DNA from: Diplolepis rosae | Lineage: Eukaryota; Arthropoda; Insecta; Hymenoptera; Diplolepididae | Reading direction: 5' to 3' | Length of the DNA: 64,000 nt | Assembly (NCBI GenBank): GCA_030998225.1 | Contig: JAPYXD010000484.1 | Coordinates: 1-64,000 of the forward strand | In this document: one piece after another, positions 46,289 to 58,180 of the stretch | How the letters are laid out: every line of letters starts with the position of its first letter | How positions within the stretch are numbered: the stretch's first letter is position 1 | Program-made: the position numbers and the translations under genes | The notes under the pieces: generated by a model | The model's input: only the letters and a program-made list of their open reading frames with translations | Told to the model about the DNA's origin: nothing | Databases searched by the model: none

Positions 46289-47723
46289 TGTCACGTCCCG
46301 TGAAACTACCACCTAGAGTAATAAACAAATTAAGGAACCAATGAAGAGATCAAGGCAACATTACCACGTCCTTGATTATATTGACTCAACAGCAAGATCT
46401 AACTAGAAATAGGAAGATCGTTAAAATCTAAAGGCAAATCTAAATAGATATATTTGGCTGTGACATTAACGCCAAGTAATAAATTTCATCGGAACGTGAC
46501 TCATCGGTAAAGGCAACTCATTCGACTTTAAACACCAAAATATGGAAAAGATCGTACACCTTGTTTTTACTTCCACAGTAGTTGACCTTTTCGTTAGAAT
46601 CGAATAACAGATAAAATAGACTTGATATATTTGACTATGACACTAATGCCAGGTAATAAATTTCATCGAAGCATAAGTGATCAGAGAAGGCAACTCATCC
46701 GATCTTAAAATACCAAATATGGAAAAGATGATACACCTTGTTTTTACTTCCACAGTAGTTGACCTTTTCGTTAGAATCGAATAACAGATTAAATAGATTG
46801 CGGCATTAGTGCCAGGTAATGAATTTCATTGGAGCACGAGTCATCAGAGAGGGCAACTCATCCGATCTTAATACCAAAGGTGGTACACCTTGTTTTGCTC
46901 CCACCATGGGCAACCTTGCAAAAGTTCTATAAAAAGCGAAAGTTCTGGTAGAGATCAGTTCAGTCAACATCAGATTTCTACAATGTAACCAACGCGAGTT
47001 CAGTCAGTTCAGTCACTTAGTCGAAATCCAATTTCTGCAATGTAACTAACGTGAGTTCAGTCAGTTCAGTCAACATCAGATTTCTACAATGTAACCAACG
47101 CGAGTTCAGTCAGTTCAGTCACTTAGTCGACATCCAATTTCTACAATGTAACCAACGTGAGTTCAGTCAGTTCAGTCAACATCAGATTTTCACAATGTAA
47201 CCAACGCGAGTCTAGTCCAGTACCATCATCTCTACACGGCTAGTTCAGTTCAGTCTAGTCCAGTTTCATTATCTCTACGTTAAGAGTTCAGTCCAGCCTC
47301 ATCAGATTTTACCGCTACTCAGACGAATTCCTACTCGACGCTGAGTTCAACGACATTAGAAAGTGAAGGGGAATCACCGTCCAAAATTCTCTCTAAACTT
47401 GGATCAAGAATCGACTAGACCAACCGTCTCAACAACGAATTTCCCATCAAACAAGTACTATCTCAAGGATCTCTACGAGGACTCAACTGACCACCAGTCA
47501 AATTTCACTCGGGGTAATTACAAAGGTGCATCTAAATTTCGATTCGATTTCCAATTCCATGATGCTTATTCTTTTCTCAATTTGATTGTTAATAAACATA
47601 CTTTATATCAATAACCATTCTCAATCACTGACTTCTCCTCATTCCTTAGAGAGGATCCTTTTCGATCCTAACATAAAACGAGGAATCTTTTAAGAAGAGA
47701 AATGTTACGTTTCTGACGTAACA
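46289..47723 (+). repeat. 3' LTR (1,435 bp)
   Basis: Same sequence as the 5' LTR with fewer U3 and minisatellite units. TATAAAAAG is at 46928. It ends GACGTAACA and is followed by the CATT duplication. Confidence 0.92.
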
Positions 47724-48320
47724 CATTTAAAAAATATCAAAACAGAGAATTATGTGTTAAGTATTTTCCATTAAGAAGAGATAAACATGTGACATAATAA
47801 ATTTTAAAACTACATTCTTAGTTTTATGATGAAAAAATTTTTATTTTACTTTTTTGTGGCCTAAGCACAGATTTTGAATTCCAAACATAAAAATGCTCTA
47901 CAGAGCTGAATTACTTTCTGAATCAAGTATTTCATTTACAAAGCTTCAAAATTTTGTAATTAAAATCTTGATATAAAACTTTAAGTATTTATTGACCTTG
48001 AATTCCATTTAAAAATTTTCAGTTTACTGTTCAAATCTTCCTCCAATTTCAGCAGAACAGACAAATTGAAAATTATAGAATATTTAATTTAAAAGATTGA
48101 ACTCGTCCATATGATCTAGTCAAATTGCAACAAGATTTGAATACTTGAAACAAAAATTTTTATGTACAATTTGATATCGATAAATATTTACATGTTCATT
48201 TGAAGATATCAATGAACATATATTTTACCTTTTCAATTTATCCATTTCTATTAGAAAATTTTTCCTTTTGGTTGACCATTTCATTTTTTAAATGAAAAGT
48301 CTGTGCTTAGGCTGCAAAAT
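47724..48320 (-). repeat. Family A repeat, right part of the interrupted copy
   Basis: Continues the family A sequence broken at 38631. It includes a smaller unit at about 47853-48320 with inverted ends GTGGCCTAAGCACAGA and TCTGTGCTTAGGCTGC. Confidence 0.75.
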
Positions 48321-49077
48321 ATAAGATGAGAATATTTCTAACATAAATCTGAGAATGTAAATTTTAAACTTGAATTTTATGTTTATCTCTTCCTAATAGA
48401 AAATATCTCTCTAACTGAAAATTTTTTTAAATGTACGAAGTTTATAAGAAATATGGAAATCTGAACAGGAAAATATATATTAATTCAATTTTTGAACAGT
48501 TATTGACATCAAATTTTGCTGAAAGTTTATTTTTGAAGTTTTCAAATGGTTACAAAATATTACGGGATTCTTTAGATGTTTATTTTAGTCATATTTTTTC
48601 CAAAATATCTCAAAAAAGTGTTGTTTCTTGAACAACATATTTCATAAATTTGAAATTGTCGTCTGCTTCGCGCCTCTTTTGCTCGGAGTCGACAGAAATA
48701 CAATTCTCAATTTTGACTCGAAAACCGAAAGCGTGAAATATAAAAATAGCATTGCAAGGAGGAAGCGAGGGGAATAAGAAGAAGTGGGACGAGTTGTTCT
48801 CGCGTGCAAGAGCGACGAGGAAGAAACAAGGGCAGCGCGCACCGCCGCCTTTCCTTACTCGCTTCTCACGGACTGCAGGTGCTTCTGTAGTTGTGACTGC
48901 GTTGGTATCCGATCTGTGCACACTGGTTACAACAAGCTGCGAGGGTCAACAGACATTCCATCTTCAGTATGAAAGGTTTCACTACATAGTCAGTGTTAGG
49001 ATATCAGTGGATAAGAACAACTGCACTTGATGCAATGCACTTTGCATTTGAAGGAGTGATGTGAACACTTAAAACTT
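48321..49077. other. No recognised gene; GC-richer patch
   Basis: Positions 48750-48960 are markedly GC-richer than the surroundings and open in more than one frame, but encode nothing I recognise. Just before 49090 is a T-rich stretch ending in TAG, which could be an old 3' splice site. Confidence 0.4.
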
Positions 49078-49340
49078 TTGTTTGATCTAGATTATGCTGT
49101 TATGCCTCTCTCTCTTTATCGCTTTATAGATCTCGTCGATCAGAGACTTAAAAATCTTAAGCCACCAGGATTTGTACCAAGACCACCACGATCAATCAAA
49201 AAACATTTTAAATGCTGGAAAGCTTCAAAATTAAAGAATTTCTTTTTTTACTATGCTCTTATAATTTTGGAAGAAATCTGACTCAGAGAATATTTTGAAC
49301 TGCAAAGTGACATGTTTGATGACATTTCTGCTATTATATT
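49078..49340 (+). pseudogene. Probable CACTA/EnSpm-like transposase exon fragment
   Basis: The frame reads LVDQRLKNLKPPGFVPRPPR then KCWKASKLKNFFFYYALIIL. This matches the pattern R-L-x3-K-P-P...P-R-S...W-K-A-S-E-x-[KR]-x-[FW]-x2-Y-Y of insect transposase-like proteins related to the CACTA group. A TGA at 49279 is followed in frame by LREYFELQ, which also fits the family. The fragment is cut off by the inverted-repeat element starting about 49300. Family assignment is from memory of the motif and moderate in confidence. Confidence 0.45.
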
Positions 49341-50663
49341 GATCCAAAATTCACAGAATTTTTGTTAATTTCTCATTTTTTTGGCATTGGGTCAGTTTCT
49401 TTTTATTTTCTTCTATTAAAATTATCAATGTTATTTATGATAAAAAGCGCAAAAAAGAGAAGGCAAACGTTTCGGCCACATATGGGAGCCCTCTACAGTG
49501 CCATAAATTAAAAGATTAATTCAAAATTTTCGTAAAAGATTAAAATGTTAGAAGATAGTTAAAATAAGGATAATAATGAAACTCAAAAACTTATCTCATC
49601 GCTTGCAATTCAAAATGAAGAAGTTCAGTAAGCAACAACACGAATTGTAAAAAATATGTAGAATTCACTGTATATAGAAAACAGGATAAAATGAACGAAA
49701 AACTTAGAAATTTGTAAACGACAGGCCGGAATTTTTGTTTGTTTTTTTTTTCTTTTATAAAGAACGGATGACCAATTGGTTATTAATAATAAAACGCGAA
49801 CAGTTTTCAATTTTGAAAACTTTCCTTGAGAACTTTGGTACCGGAGTCTCTCAACGATCGAACTAAACTGTTTTAAAAACCGACTCGGGACATGTGGCTT
49901 TGCTGACTGACAATTTTTCTCTTAAAAGCTATCCTGAGAGGTTCTTTTCCTCCTTGAAGAAGACTATTGTCCTAAACCTAGTTAAGAAATTCGAGACGGT
50001 TATGGTGATTTTTACGAGTGGACGAAAGTGTGTATTTTTGAAGAAAAAGATTTTGTATATCAGTTTTCCGGACAGTTTATTTTATATTTAATCTGCAACA
50101 TTGATAATTTTAATAGAAGAAAATAAAAAGAAACTGACCCAATGCCAAAAAAATGAAAAATTAACAAAAATTATGTGAATTTGGGGTCAATATAATAGCA
50201 GACATGTCACCAAAAATGTCACTTTACAATTTAAATATGGCACATTCAGCACAAAGGTTGAATATTTCATAGTTCTGACTATTTTCAGAACAAATTAAAT
50301 TCAAGAATACTTTTAAATGTGATACTTAATGTCACGAATAATAAAATTTAAACAAATTTTTTGAAGATAAGTTTATTACTAATTTTCAAAACATCTTAGA
50401 ATAAAACTAAAACTGTCCGGAAAACTGATATACAAAATCTTTTTCTTCAAAAATACACATTTTCGTCCACTCGTAAAAATCACCATAACCGTCTCGAATT
50501 TCTTAACTAGGTTTAGAACAATAGTCTTCTTCAAGGAGGAAAAGAACCTCTCAGGATAGCTTTTAAAAAAAAAATTGTTAGCAAAGTCACATGTCCCGAA
50601 TCGGTTTTTAAAACCGTTGAGGTCGATCGTTGAGAGACTCCGGTAACAAAGTTCTCAAGAAAC
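49299..50663. repeat. Compound inverted repeats related to the 10-kb palindrome
   Basis: Segment 49299-49436 is mirrored at 50098-50236, and 49823-50087 is mirrored at 50402-50663. The first pair carries GGCATTGGGTCAGTTTCTTT; the second contains CTTCAAGGAGGAAAAGAACC and ACTCGTAAAAATCACCATAA. Both blocks occur in the 9.9-11.2 kb palindrome. The arms have captured part of the neighbouring CACTA-like fragment. Confidence 0.85.
49462..49502 (-). ncRNA. Decayed hammerhead motif
   Basis: On the minus strand the stems and GAAACGTTTGCC are kept, but the core reads CTGTAGA, so invariant A6 is U. Stem II is also weaker (GGCT/GGCC). It is probably inactive. Confidence 0.65.
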
Positions 50664-51859
50664 CAACAGTTGAGTAAAAAAAAATTGTTTAATCTTTAGT
50701 AAACATTGACGATTTTATGAACTGAAAGTTGAATGATAAATAATGAAACTGTTAGTCAAATTTCAACCTACAGTTGACTAAAATATGAAGTGTAATTGAG
50801 TATAGGATAATAAAAACATATCAGGATATACTCCACGTGAGATAGGGGCGGGGAGGCTTTGACGCAGAGGTAATAAAAAAAATACTTCTCCCAGAATTCA
50901 CTATCTAAACGATTGTTTACATTCTATACTTACATATAGACGAACAGGATGTCGACTTAGTTTGGGTACAGGGTGATATAAGTTTTAAGGTCTTAAGTGT
51001 ATTAATTCCTTACGCTTACATAAACCTAACTAATAAAAGTTAATAATAACGCAGCAATGTATAAGATATATCGCTCGCTTCACGCTGACAAGTAAAATTC
51101 GAACTCTCGTTATATACTAACTAGGAGCATGTATCACTGCTTGTGAGAGAATATTAGTGCCGGCCTCAAAATTCCTGTGTCCTAAAGTCTGCCACTGAAG
51201 AATCAAGAATTTTGAGGGCCCCAAGATAATGAAATAAAAGTTTACACGTGAAGTAAGATTTTGTCTAGTATTAAATGAAACAAATAATTGAGTAGCAAAA
51301 TTGATTTCTTTTAATCATTCATATTTTCAGGATCAACTAATTTATTTTAATTTTATTTCGTATATCGATTAGTTGAAAAATTTGCATGCATAGTAAAAAT
51401 ATGAATAAAAATCTACTTTCATTTGATCAGTCAAGTTCAATTATCAATAATATAAATAATATAACTTTGCTTAAGCAATATCTAATTTATTTAAAATAAT
51501 ATCGATGAAAGTAATGAATTTTTCTATAATATAAGAAAAATTGAAATTTGTTTACAATTTTTCATAATAATTTTTGTTGGGACATTGAGCATTTTATTAT
51601 TTCATACTAAAGTTACAGTGAAAACTATTTTGATTTTCAGGTGTCAATTGAATGTTATTTTAATTTTTTATTCACAGTTAAAAAATAATTATTAATTCAC
51701 GTTTTATAAATAGATTTACAACATAAAAAGTTTTTAAATAGATTATATTAGATAAATGAATCAATATTACGAAAATAAATTTTTGGGAAAGGAATAGACC
51801 AAAGAATATGAAAAATTAAAAATACGGTGTATTGCTTTTATTAATTTAAACTTACATCC
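50664..51859. other. Unannotated AT-rich sequence
   Basis: No gene seen. A small inverted pair, GGCCTCAAAATT and AATTTTGAGGGCC, lies at about 51162-51222. Confidence 0.5.
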
Positions 51860-52274
51860 AATTTTTACATTCTCATCACGGATGAGAAGGTATTGGTTTT
51901 ATGTGAAAAATGACTTTCGATATTTTCATCAAATCTTTACGTTTTGAAACCCCCTGAGTCAGAAAAAATGGTTTTTACGAAAGTGTCTGTCTGTCTGTCT
52001 GTAGGTCGTGTGCGGCATAACTCTCGATAGAATTATCAGATTGAATTGAGCTTTGGTACACTTTATCGGAGCCGAAAAATTAAGGACAAATTCTTTAACC
52101 AGCCACATCCAATCAAAATTGAGGGGTTGAGCACCACTTTTGTGTTTTTGAAAATAATTTTTTGAAAAAATCAAAAATTTCATTACAGGTTTTAGATAGT
52201 GCTCATAAATCTCTAAAAATTATCATGATAACATTTTCTTGATTAAATCAAAATTAGAAATATTACAGCATATT
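51860..52274 (-). repeat. Family B repeat, left part, interrupted by the LINE
   Basis: CATTCTCATCACGGATGAGAAGG through a TCTG microsatellite to ATATTACAGCATATT. It continues at 58181 after the LINE; copies at 61.2 and 62.9 kb are uninterrupted at the same place. Confidence 0.88.
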
Positions 52275-52297
52275 TTTTTTTTTTTTTTTTTTTTTTT

Positions 52298-52877
52298 GGT
52301 GAGGAGGAAAAATGGCAAAATCTTTTATAGACGTTGTACAGGACTCTCCTAGGACGGGTCTAGGCATACCTGTTAAAACCAGAAAACCCCCTCTCTCGAA
52401 CCAATACACCACCCGCGGAACCGCCTTTCGGCTTTAAACTTCACGGGTGGTTGGTTCCATTAAAGTCGCGTACGACTCTTCCGTCATCCGTTCGCTCGGA
52501 ACTTCCACCCGCGGCCACACGCCCACTAGGATAACCGACCAGCCGCGCCACCCAGGGGAGAAACAAACAGATTCCTCCCCCGAACGACGCGGACGGTCAA
52601 GTCTACCCGAGACGCAGGACCGCGGGTGCAGGCCCCGATGCGATTTCTACTGGCCCTCCCCGTTGTTTCGCTCCCGACGCCCATCAAGTTCTCTCGTCTT
52701 CATCACAAGTGTAACGAATGACTCGATGAGCGTCCAGAACCGCTCAGACTGGAGCATGAGGGGGACCATCGTGTCAGGAGTAAGTTCGGAACCCACCGCC
52801 TGACCGAGGACCACCATAGCCACACCCCATTTTGCGCAGACGAAGAGAGCGTGCTCTGCGTAATCCACCGGGGAATC
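52298..52877 (-). other. LINE 3' untranslated region
   Basis: GC-rich sequence between the ORF2 stop and the poly(A). No conserved domain was seen. Confidence 0.7.
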
Positions 52878-54908
52878 TCAGTAGCAACACGTCTCCTCGT
52901 CTCTCTTCTTAAAGCGCCTCAGGTACGCGTTAAAACAGCCATGGCCCGAGAGCGTTTGTGCCAAGTAAAAGCCGACTTCCCCGTGCTTTCTGTTCAGCCA
53001 GGTGGCGAGCTCCGGGATCAGGCGGTAGGTCCATCTCCCTGTCTGCTCACCATGCCATCTCATCTGCCATTTCTCGACGAGTCTGCGCCTTCCATCCTTG
53101 CGGATGGCCTCCTTCGCGCGAGCGATTTCCTGCAGGTCGGCGCAGGTAAGCTCCTTGCGAAACTGAAAGGTTTCCTGCCTTTCCTCCGCCAATAAATCTA
53201 TTGGCGAGACGCTCGCTAGGACCAGCACAGCGCTCGTCGAGATAGTTCTATATGCCGAAACAATTCTAAGCGCGACAAGTCTCTGCGCCGAGAACAGCTT
53301 CTTCTGGATAGCATGGTTTTGCAAGGCATTGGCCCAGACCGGAGCTGCATAAAGCAGCTTCGAATGGACCACGCTCGCCACCAATCTTCTTTTCGCTTCC
53401 CTCGGTCCACCAATGTTTGGCATAAGCCGGGCCAAGTTTGCTCCACATTGGATGGCTTTGGTGACTGCGATCTTTAGGTGTTCGCCAAAGCTAAGCCTAC
53501 GATCCAGCTGCACCCCCAGGTACTTAATGCTTGTTTTCCACTGGACTTCATGCTCTCCGAGAACGATCCTCGGGTATTGGAAGGATCTCCTGTCCGTAAC
53601 GAGCAAAGCCTCGGTTTTCTCAGGGGCCATTTTAAGACCTCTGCCATCCAACCAGCGCTTCGCTCGCCACAGACTTTCATTGATCCTCAGCTCTAGGATT
53701 CCAACGTCGTCAGCGGCGCACACGACAAGTGCGTCATCCGCGAAGCCGACGATGCTCGTTCCAGCAGGCAGGTCCATGCGCAGGAAATCGTCGTACATGA
53801 CGTTCCAAACGAGTGGACCCACCCGCGACCCTTGAGGGGCGCCACATGTCATCTCCTCCTTGAGAGTCCATTTGTCGCCCTCATATATCACCCACCTGTC
53901 GCTCAGATAGTCATCTATCATTCGCAACAGGTAGTCTGGAACCTTTTTCCGCACCATCGCCTCGATGCAGATGTTCCATCTCGCGGTATTGAACGCATTG
54001 CGTATGTCAATGCTAACCAACGCACAGAATCCCTTACGCTTACCAGTTCCTTTTCTTGCATTTGTGGCGATGTTAACCACAGCTTGGATGGCGTCCACAG
54101 TGGACCTGCCTTTCCTGAATCCGAACTGGTTTTCCGAGAGCCCGTTCTCCCCGACCAAGAGAGCCTGAAGCCGTTGTAGAATCAACTCCTCCAGAAGCTT
54201 CCCCATCGTATCCAATAGGCATATTGGTCTATACGACGAGGCAACCCCTAGAGGTTTGTTGCCCTTCCTCAGTAGGACCAACCTCTGCTTCTTCCAATCT
54301 GCGAAGAACCTCCCCTCCCGAAGACAGGAGTTAAAGGCTTCTAGGAGAATCTCTGGGTACGCCCCGATCACCTCTTTGAGGATCTCGTTCGGCACCCCGT
54401 CGATACCCGGCGCTGTATTTGCCTTAAGCCTTCCACCCGCTCTCTTTAGTTCTTCGAGAGTGAAGAGTTCTTCGCACCGGACCACGCAGGAACTTCGGTC
54501 TTGTCTTTGGAACGGCTCCACGTGTGGAAACAAGCTACACACAATGTACTGGACTCGATCGGGATTATCCAGGCCCGGGGTCTTTCTTCTAGACACCAAT
54601 CTCTTGGTGACTATTTTGAAGGCGAGACCCCATGGGTCCTTCTCGACCTCACCGATCAAGTCTTTCCAGCATTGAAGTCGGCTTTTCTTTATGCCTCGCC
54701 TCAAAGCTGTTTTTGCCCCTTTCCATGCCTCGTGCAGCGTAGCATCCCCCTTTGAACGGGTGAATTTTCGCCGCGCTGCGAGGCATTCTCGACGTAGGGC
54801 TGTCAACTGGTCGTTCCACCAGTACATCGAACCCTTGGCTTGCCTGCGCTCGCGGCGAGGCATCGAGTAGTCGCAAGCCGCGACCACCTTCTGCCTCACC
54901 GAGCGCAC
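52878..54908 (-). pseudogene. LINE ORF2, reverse transcriptase part
   Basis: The 676-codon frame gives the RT domain of an R1-type LINE: TAPGIDGVPNEILKEV at about 168, SSYRPICLLDTMGKLLEE at about 224, GFRKGRSTVDAI at about 263, LVSIDIRNAFNTARW with the first catalytic Asp at about 301, GAPQGSRVGPLVWN at about 356, and IVGFADDALVVC with the FADD box at about 389-392. A C-terminal region follows. The homology extends upstream of the first Met (GSFEAAVRSVRQ; WNTRRLSRERLREHLE) to about 55040, so the Met is not the real start. The endonuclease is in another frame upstream. RT copies the RNA at the nicked target. Confidence 0.92.
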
Positions 54909-55786
54909 AGCAGCTTCAAACGACCCAGCAGGGCAGACCCAACCAAGCTCATCGATGAGCCTGGTTTCTTCGAGGTGTTCGCGAAGTCTTTCCCTGCTGA
55001 GTCGTCTCGTGTTCCAGGAGGGGCTCCTTCCTTCGCCGCCCTACCCTTATCCACCGCCTGACATCGTTGTTCTAGTGTGAATTCGATGCACCGGTGGTCA
55101 CTCAAGGTTATTACCTCGAGGACCGACCAGTAGCTTATCCTTGAAGCGAGGCGAGGTGCGGCAATTGTGAGATCAATTATTGACCCCCCCGCTCCTCGTC
55201 TGAACGTAAATTCGCCGCCCTGATTCAAGACGATCAGTTCGTTCCTAGCGACCATCTCGCCAACCAAGATTCCCCTCCTATCTAGGCGGGCTTCACCCCA
55301 CTCGGGCGACTTACTGTTGAAGTCCCCCCCTATTAGGGATCGCCCGATGGCCTCACGGAGGCTTTCCTCAAGGAGGAGGATCTGGGTCTCAAAGACATCG
55401 AAGGGATCGCCGGGGGAGAAGTAGCAGCTGTACACACGCACACCCGCCAACTCCACCCAGACGAACCCCGCGTCGGTCTCCAGGAAGTCCCCGACGCCCA
55501 AATCAGGGTTACAAACAAGGATGCCGGCCCTCCTTGATGCATCCTGATACCAAGCAGAGTTTTCGGACCACTTGTACTGCTCACTAATGAGCAGCACATC
55601 AGCCCCCCTCTCCCTGGCAGTCTGCATCAGGAGGTCCTGGGCATCCTTCCCCCTTCCGAGGTTGAGCTGCAGGAACTTCAAGTCCTGCCTCTCAACCTCC
55701 GAAGCTCTTCCCGGAAGACCGGGCAGGAGCCGCTCCCCGACACATGGGCGACCTCTCTGTCGCCCCTGTCTGCGCATGATAGGCAC
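54896..55786 (-). pseudogene. LINE ORF2, APE-type endonuclease part
   Basis: Starts MPIMRRQGRQRG at 55786, overlapping the end of ORF1 by about 109 bases. Endonuclease motifs: LKFLQLNLGRGKDAQDLL with the catalytic Asn at about 40, LISEQYKW with the Glu at about 69, LIGGDFNSKSPEWG with Asp-x-Asn, and TLSDHRCIEF with the final Asp-His. It nicks target DNA to start reverse transcription. At about 55040 the homology passes to the RT frame, so the last 50 or so codons of this frame (to 54896) are out-of-frame sequence caused by a one-base indel. Confidence 0.9.
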
Positions 55787-57005
55787 CTTGGTGGCGCCTT
55801 ACAGGTCCCGGCCAAGTGTCCCGTGGCGCCGCATCTCCAACAGGCGTTTTTCCTGTCGGGGTTGCAGCAGCCCCGGGACCCGTGGCCGTACCCAAGGCAC
55901 CTGAAGCAGCGGGCGACTTCCAGGTGCTCGCGAATGCGGCACTCTACCCACCCGATCCTCAACTTACCTAGCTGAAGCAGACGCGCTGCGTCTGCCTCAG
56001 CCAGCCGGATCACTGCAGTGATCCCCACCAAAAGCGGGTGAAGAGCCTGCAGGACCCCTCAAAAGCCGGTCTGCCCAATGCCAAGCACAGGGCAGACACA
56101 ACCTCTTCTTTTTCAACGGTCTCGTCGAGGTCCCTAATTTCGAGGGACCTCGTCGAGACCAGGGCTGAAATTTGCGCCCTTTCCCCGACCGCCAGGTCGA
56201 GCTCCTTTCGGAAGGCCGAAACGTCTCCCCCCTTTTTGAGGACCAAAAGGACTTCTTCCTTCCTGGTCCTCCGGATAGACAGGACCTCAAGTCCTGCCTT
56301 CTGGGGGTCGACCTTCGCCTTCATTTCCCTCAAGATGTCGGCGTAGGACTGGCCGTCCTTCGCCGACACCTTGATGGCGTCGCCCGACCTCGCGGCCGGG
56401 GAGCGCCTCGGCAACTTTCCCTTTGTGTTGTGTTCCTGCGCAGAGGGCACAGGAACCTCTTTCTTCTTCTTCTCTTTTTTTTTCTTCTTCTTCTTCTCCA
56501 CCAGCTGCCATTCCCCATCCTTTTTCGGGGTCTGGCCTCTGGTGGCCGCAGCATAAGACGGCGATATGCCGCCCTTCCCTTTCTTGGGAAGCCTATCTTC
56601 GGGGGGAGAAGGAGCAACCCTCTTCTCCCCCTTTGTCAGCTTCTTGGGGGTATCTCCCAGAGACGCAGAGCGCAGTCTCCGGAAGATACCCATCTTTTTT
56701 GAGGCGGGGTGGGATTCCAGCTTCTTCTGGATTTCCATCCCGCTTTCTACAAGACATTTGTGGGTGTTGAGCATTCCGCTCAACACCTCTGATGCCTCGT
56801 TAACACTGTCCTTTACGTGGCCAGGGTTATTTCTCAGCATACCCTGCTGGATGACACTGAGAGCCCTGGCCAACTTTTCCATCTTTGTACTTTGCTCCTT
56901 CAGGAGCTGAAGGACGTCTTTCCATCCCTCAGCCCCTGGAGAAGCGTGTGCGGGCGTATCTGACGCCTTCACCTCTTCACCTCCTTTATTTTTTGAGACA
57001 TTCAT
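55678..57005 (-). pseudogene. LINE ORF1 (Gag-like) with a frameshift
   Basis: Starts MNVSKNKGGEEVKASDTP at 57005. A basic low-complexity run of Lys and Glu lies near residue 170. The R1-type ORF1 core follows (YADILREMKAKVDPQKAGLE, VLSIRRTRKEEVLLVLKKGG, GSCRLFTRF). At about 56025 the frame shifts by one base into VIRLAEADAARLLQ, which leads to three zinc-knuckle-like segments: CFRCLGYGHGSRGC, CWRCGATGHLAGTC and a short CLSC. It ends at 55678 inside the ORF2 overlap. ORF1 coats the RNA. The frameshift would separate the knuckles from the rest. Confidence 0.88.
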
Positions 57006-58165
57006 ATTAAAACTGTCGTGTCTTAAGACGGTTCGCCCATCATGGGAGCCCTACCGCGGTAGGGCTACTATCCCCGCCTATATGGATCCCTAGTTATGTG
57101 CGCCGAAACCGAGAAGCGGCTTATCGGATGGTCGATCCTATCGGCACATTAGATGAGACTAGTAAAAGGTTACGGGATAGGCCCGCGCCATAATGATGCT
57201 AAAGGTTTAACGTCACCCCTATCGACCGAGCGGTGCCGCGTCCGCCCCGACACCTGACCCGTACTTCAGGCTAGACGGTGTGCGATTTATCCTACGCAGC
57301 GTCGGATATAAGGAAATACTGACCAGGTAATCCTTCATTCCTGCGCCCGGACGTCCATGATTTCAACCCCGACATTGGCTCCAGACAGTAGGATCGTGAG
57401 CGGTTTTCCCAGATTAACATGTGGTTTCACGGGATCTTTGCCCTTCGCGGTCGAACACCGGAGGGACTTACGGTTACCCATATTACTTCCACAGAGGTGA
57501 GGTACTGACATCGCGTCCTACCCTGGTCGAGAGGCTACTACTCCTCCCTTGGCTAGTCTATCGGGAATATCCACCAGGCGCCGGCCGCAGCCTCATTCAC
57601 TCAGCGTCCCATTCATTCTGGTGTGTGTGGGTGTCGGTGTCGTGCATGTGATTGTGGTGTGACCGCAAGAGCGCACGCGGGAAGTTCAGCGTCATCGCCG
57701 CATACGCATTTGGGGCGAAACCACGATTAAGGTGCCTCCCGCATTCACTCCGTGTACGTTCATTCGGCATCAAGAGACCTGTTCAAGGTCCCCTGATGCT
57801 TTCGCTCCACACCGCGTCCTCACGCGCCTGAAAGTCGCAGAACAACCGTCGTGGCACGTGCGCCCGGCAGGCCCATCACTAGGGAAAAGCCCGTCTATAG
57901 GGCTCCCTTGGCAGCCATCCTGACGGCAACAGCCCTACTGCTGGCAGAGTCCTTGCGGCTACTACCGTTGGTGGGCTGCAGGACGCGTCTGCTCCGTGCT
58001 TGGACTCATGCGTTCACCTCGGCGAGACCCTGCCCGCCCACAGAACGCTCTCTCGGTTGTTAGGTGTGTTGTGTTTAGTGTCGCTGTAATGTGTTGTGTC
58101 CTGTTGCTGTCTGTGTGCCCCCTCCTCCTTTCTCATCCGGGCTTGGGACCGGCAATGGCGGAGTT
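57006..58165 (-). other. LINE 5' untranslated region
   Basis: About 1.16 kb of GC-rich sequence upstream of ORF1. It is stop-rich in most frames and has no recognised domain. An internal promoter is expected for this class but none is identifiable by eye. Confidence 0.7.
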
Positions 58166-58180
58166 ATATTACAGCATATT

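Larger units (their letters stand above)
38632..47723 (+). mobile_element. Gypsy LTR retrotransposon 1, defective
   Basis: The element has two LTRs, a tRNA-Gly primer site, gag, protease, RT and RNase H, a polypurine tract, and a 4-bp CATT duplication on each side (38628-38631, 47724-47727). Domain order (PR, RT, RH, with no integrase before RT) and the 4-bp duplication place it in Ty3/gypsy. The family A copy at 27.7 kb shows the empty site. It is defective: stops and a frameshift break gag and pol, and integrase is absent because a family B repeat (45618-45998) directly follows RNase H. The two LTRs differ by 189 bp, mostly in repeat number, so it is not a very recent insertion or its repeats are unstable. 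Confidence 0.92.
52275..58165 (-). mobile_element. R1-clade LINE, near full length, minus strand
   Basis: A non-LTR retrotransposon of 5,891 bp with a poly(A) tail (read as about 25 T at 52275-52297), ORF1 with zinc knuckles, and ORF2 with an APE-type endonuclease followed by RT. The 15-bp ATATTACAGCATATT is present on both sides (52260-52274, 58166-58180). ORF1 architecture and the endonuclease-RT order match the R1 clade. The flanks are not 28S rDNA, so it is not R1 itself at its usual target. It is much more GC-rich than its surroundings. At least two frameshifts make this copy inactive, but it is otherwise well preserved. Confidence 0.92.

Noticed and set aside
53413..56910. Long plus-strand ORFs at 53.4-56.9 kb
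   Set aside because: They are antisense to the LINE ORFs; the GC-rich composition lowers stop frequency.
52260..58180. R1 inserted in 28S rDNA
   Set aside because: The flanks are family B repeat, not ribosomal DNA; no rRNA sequence was seen anywhere in the window.
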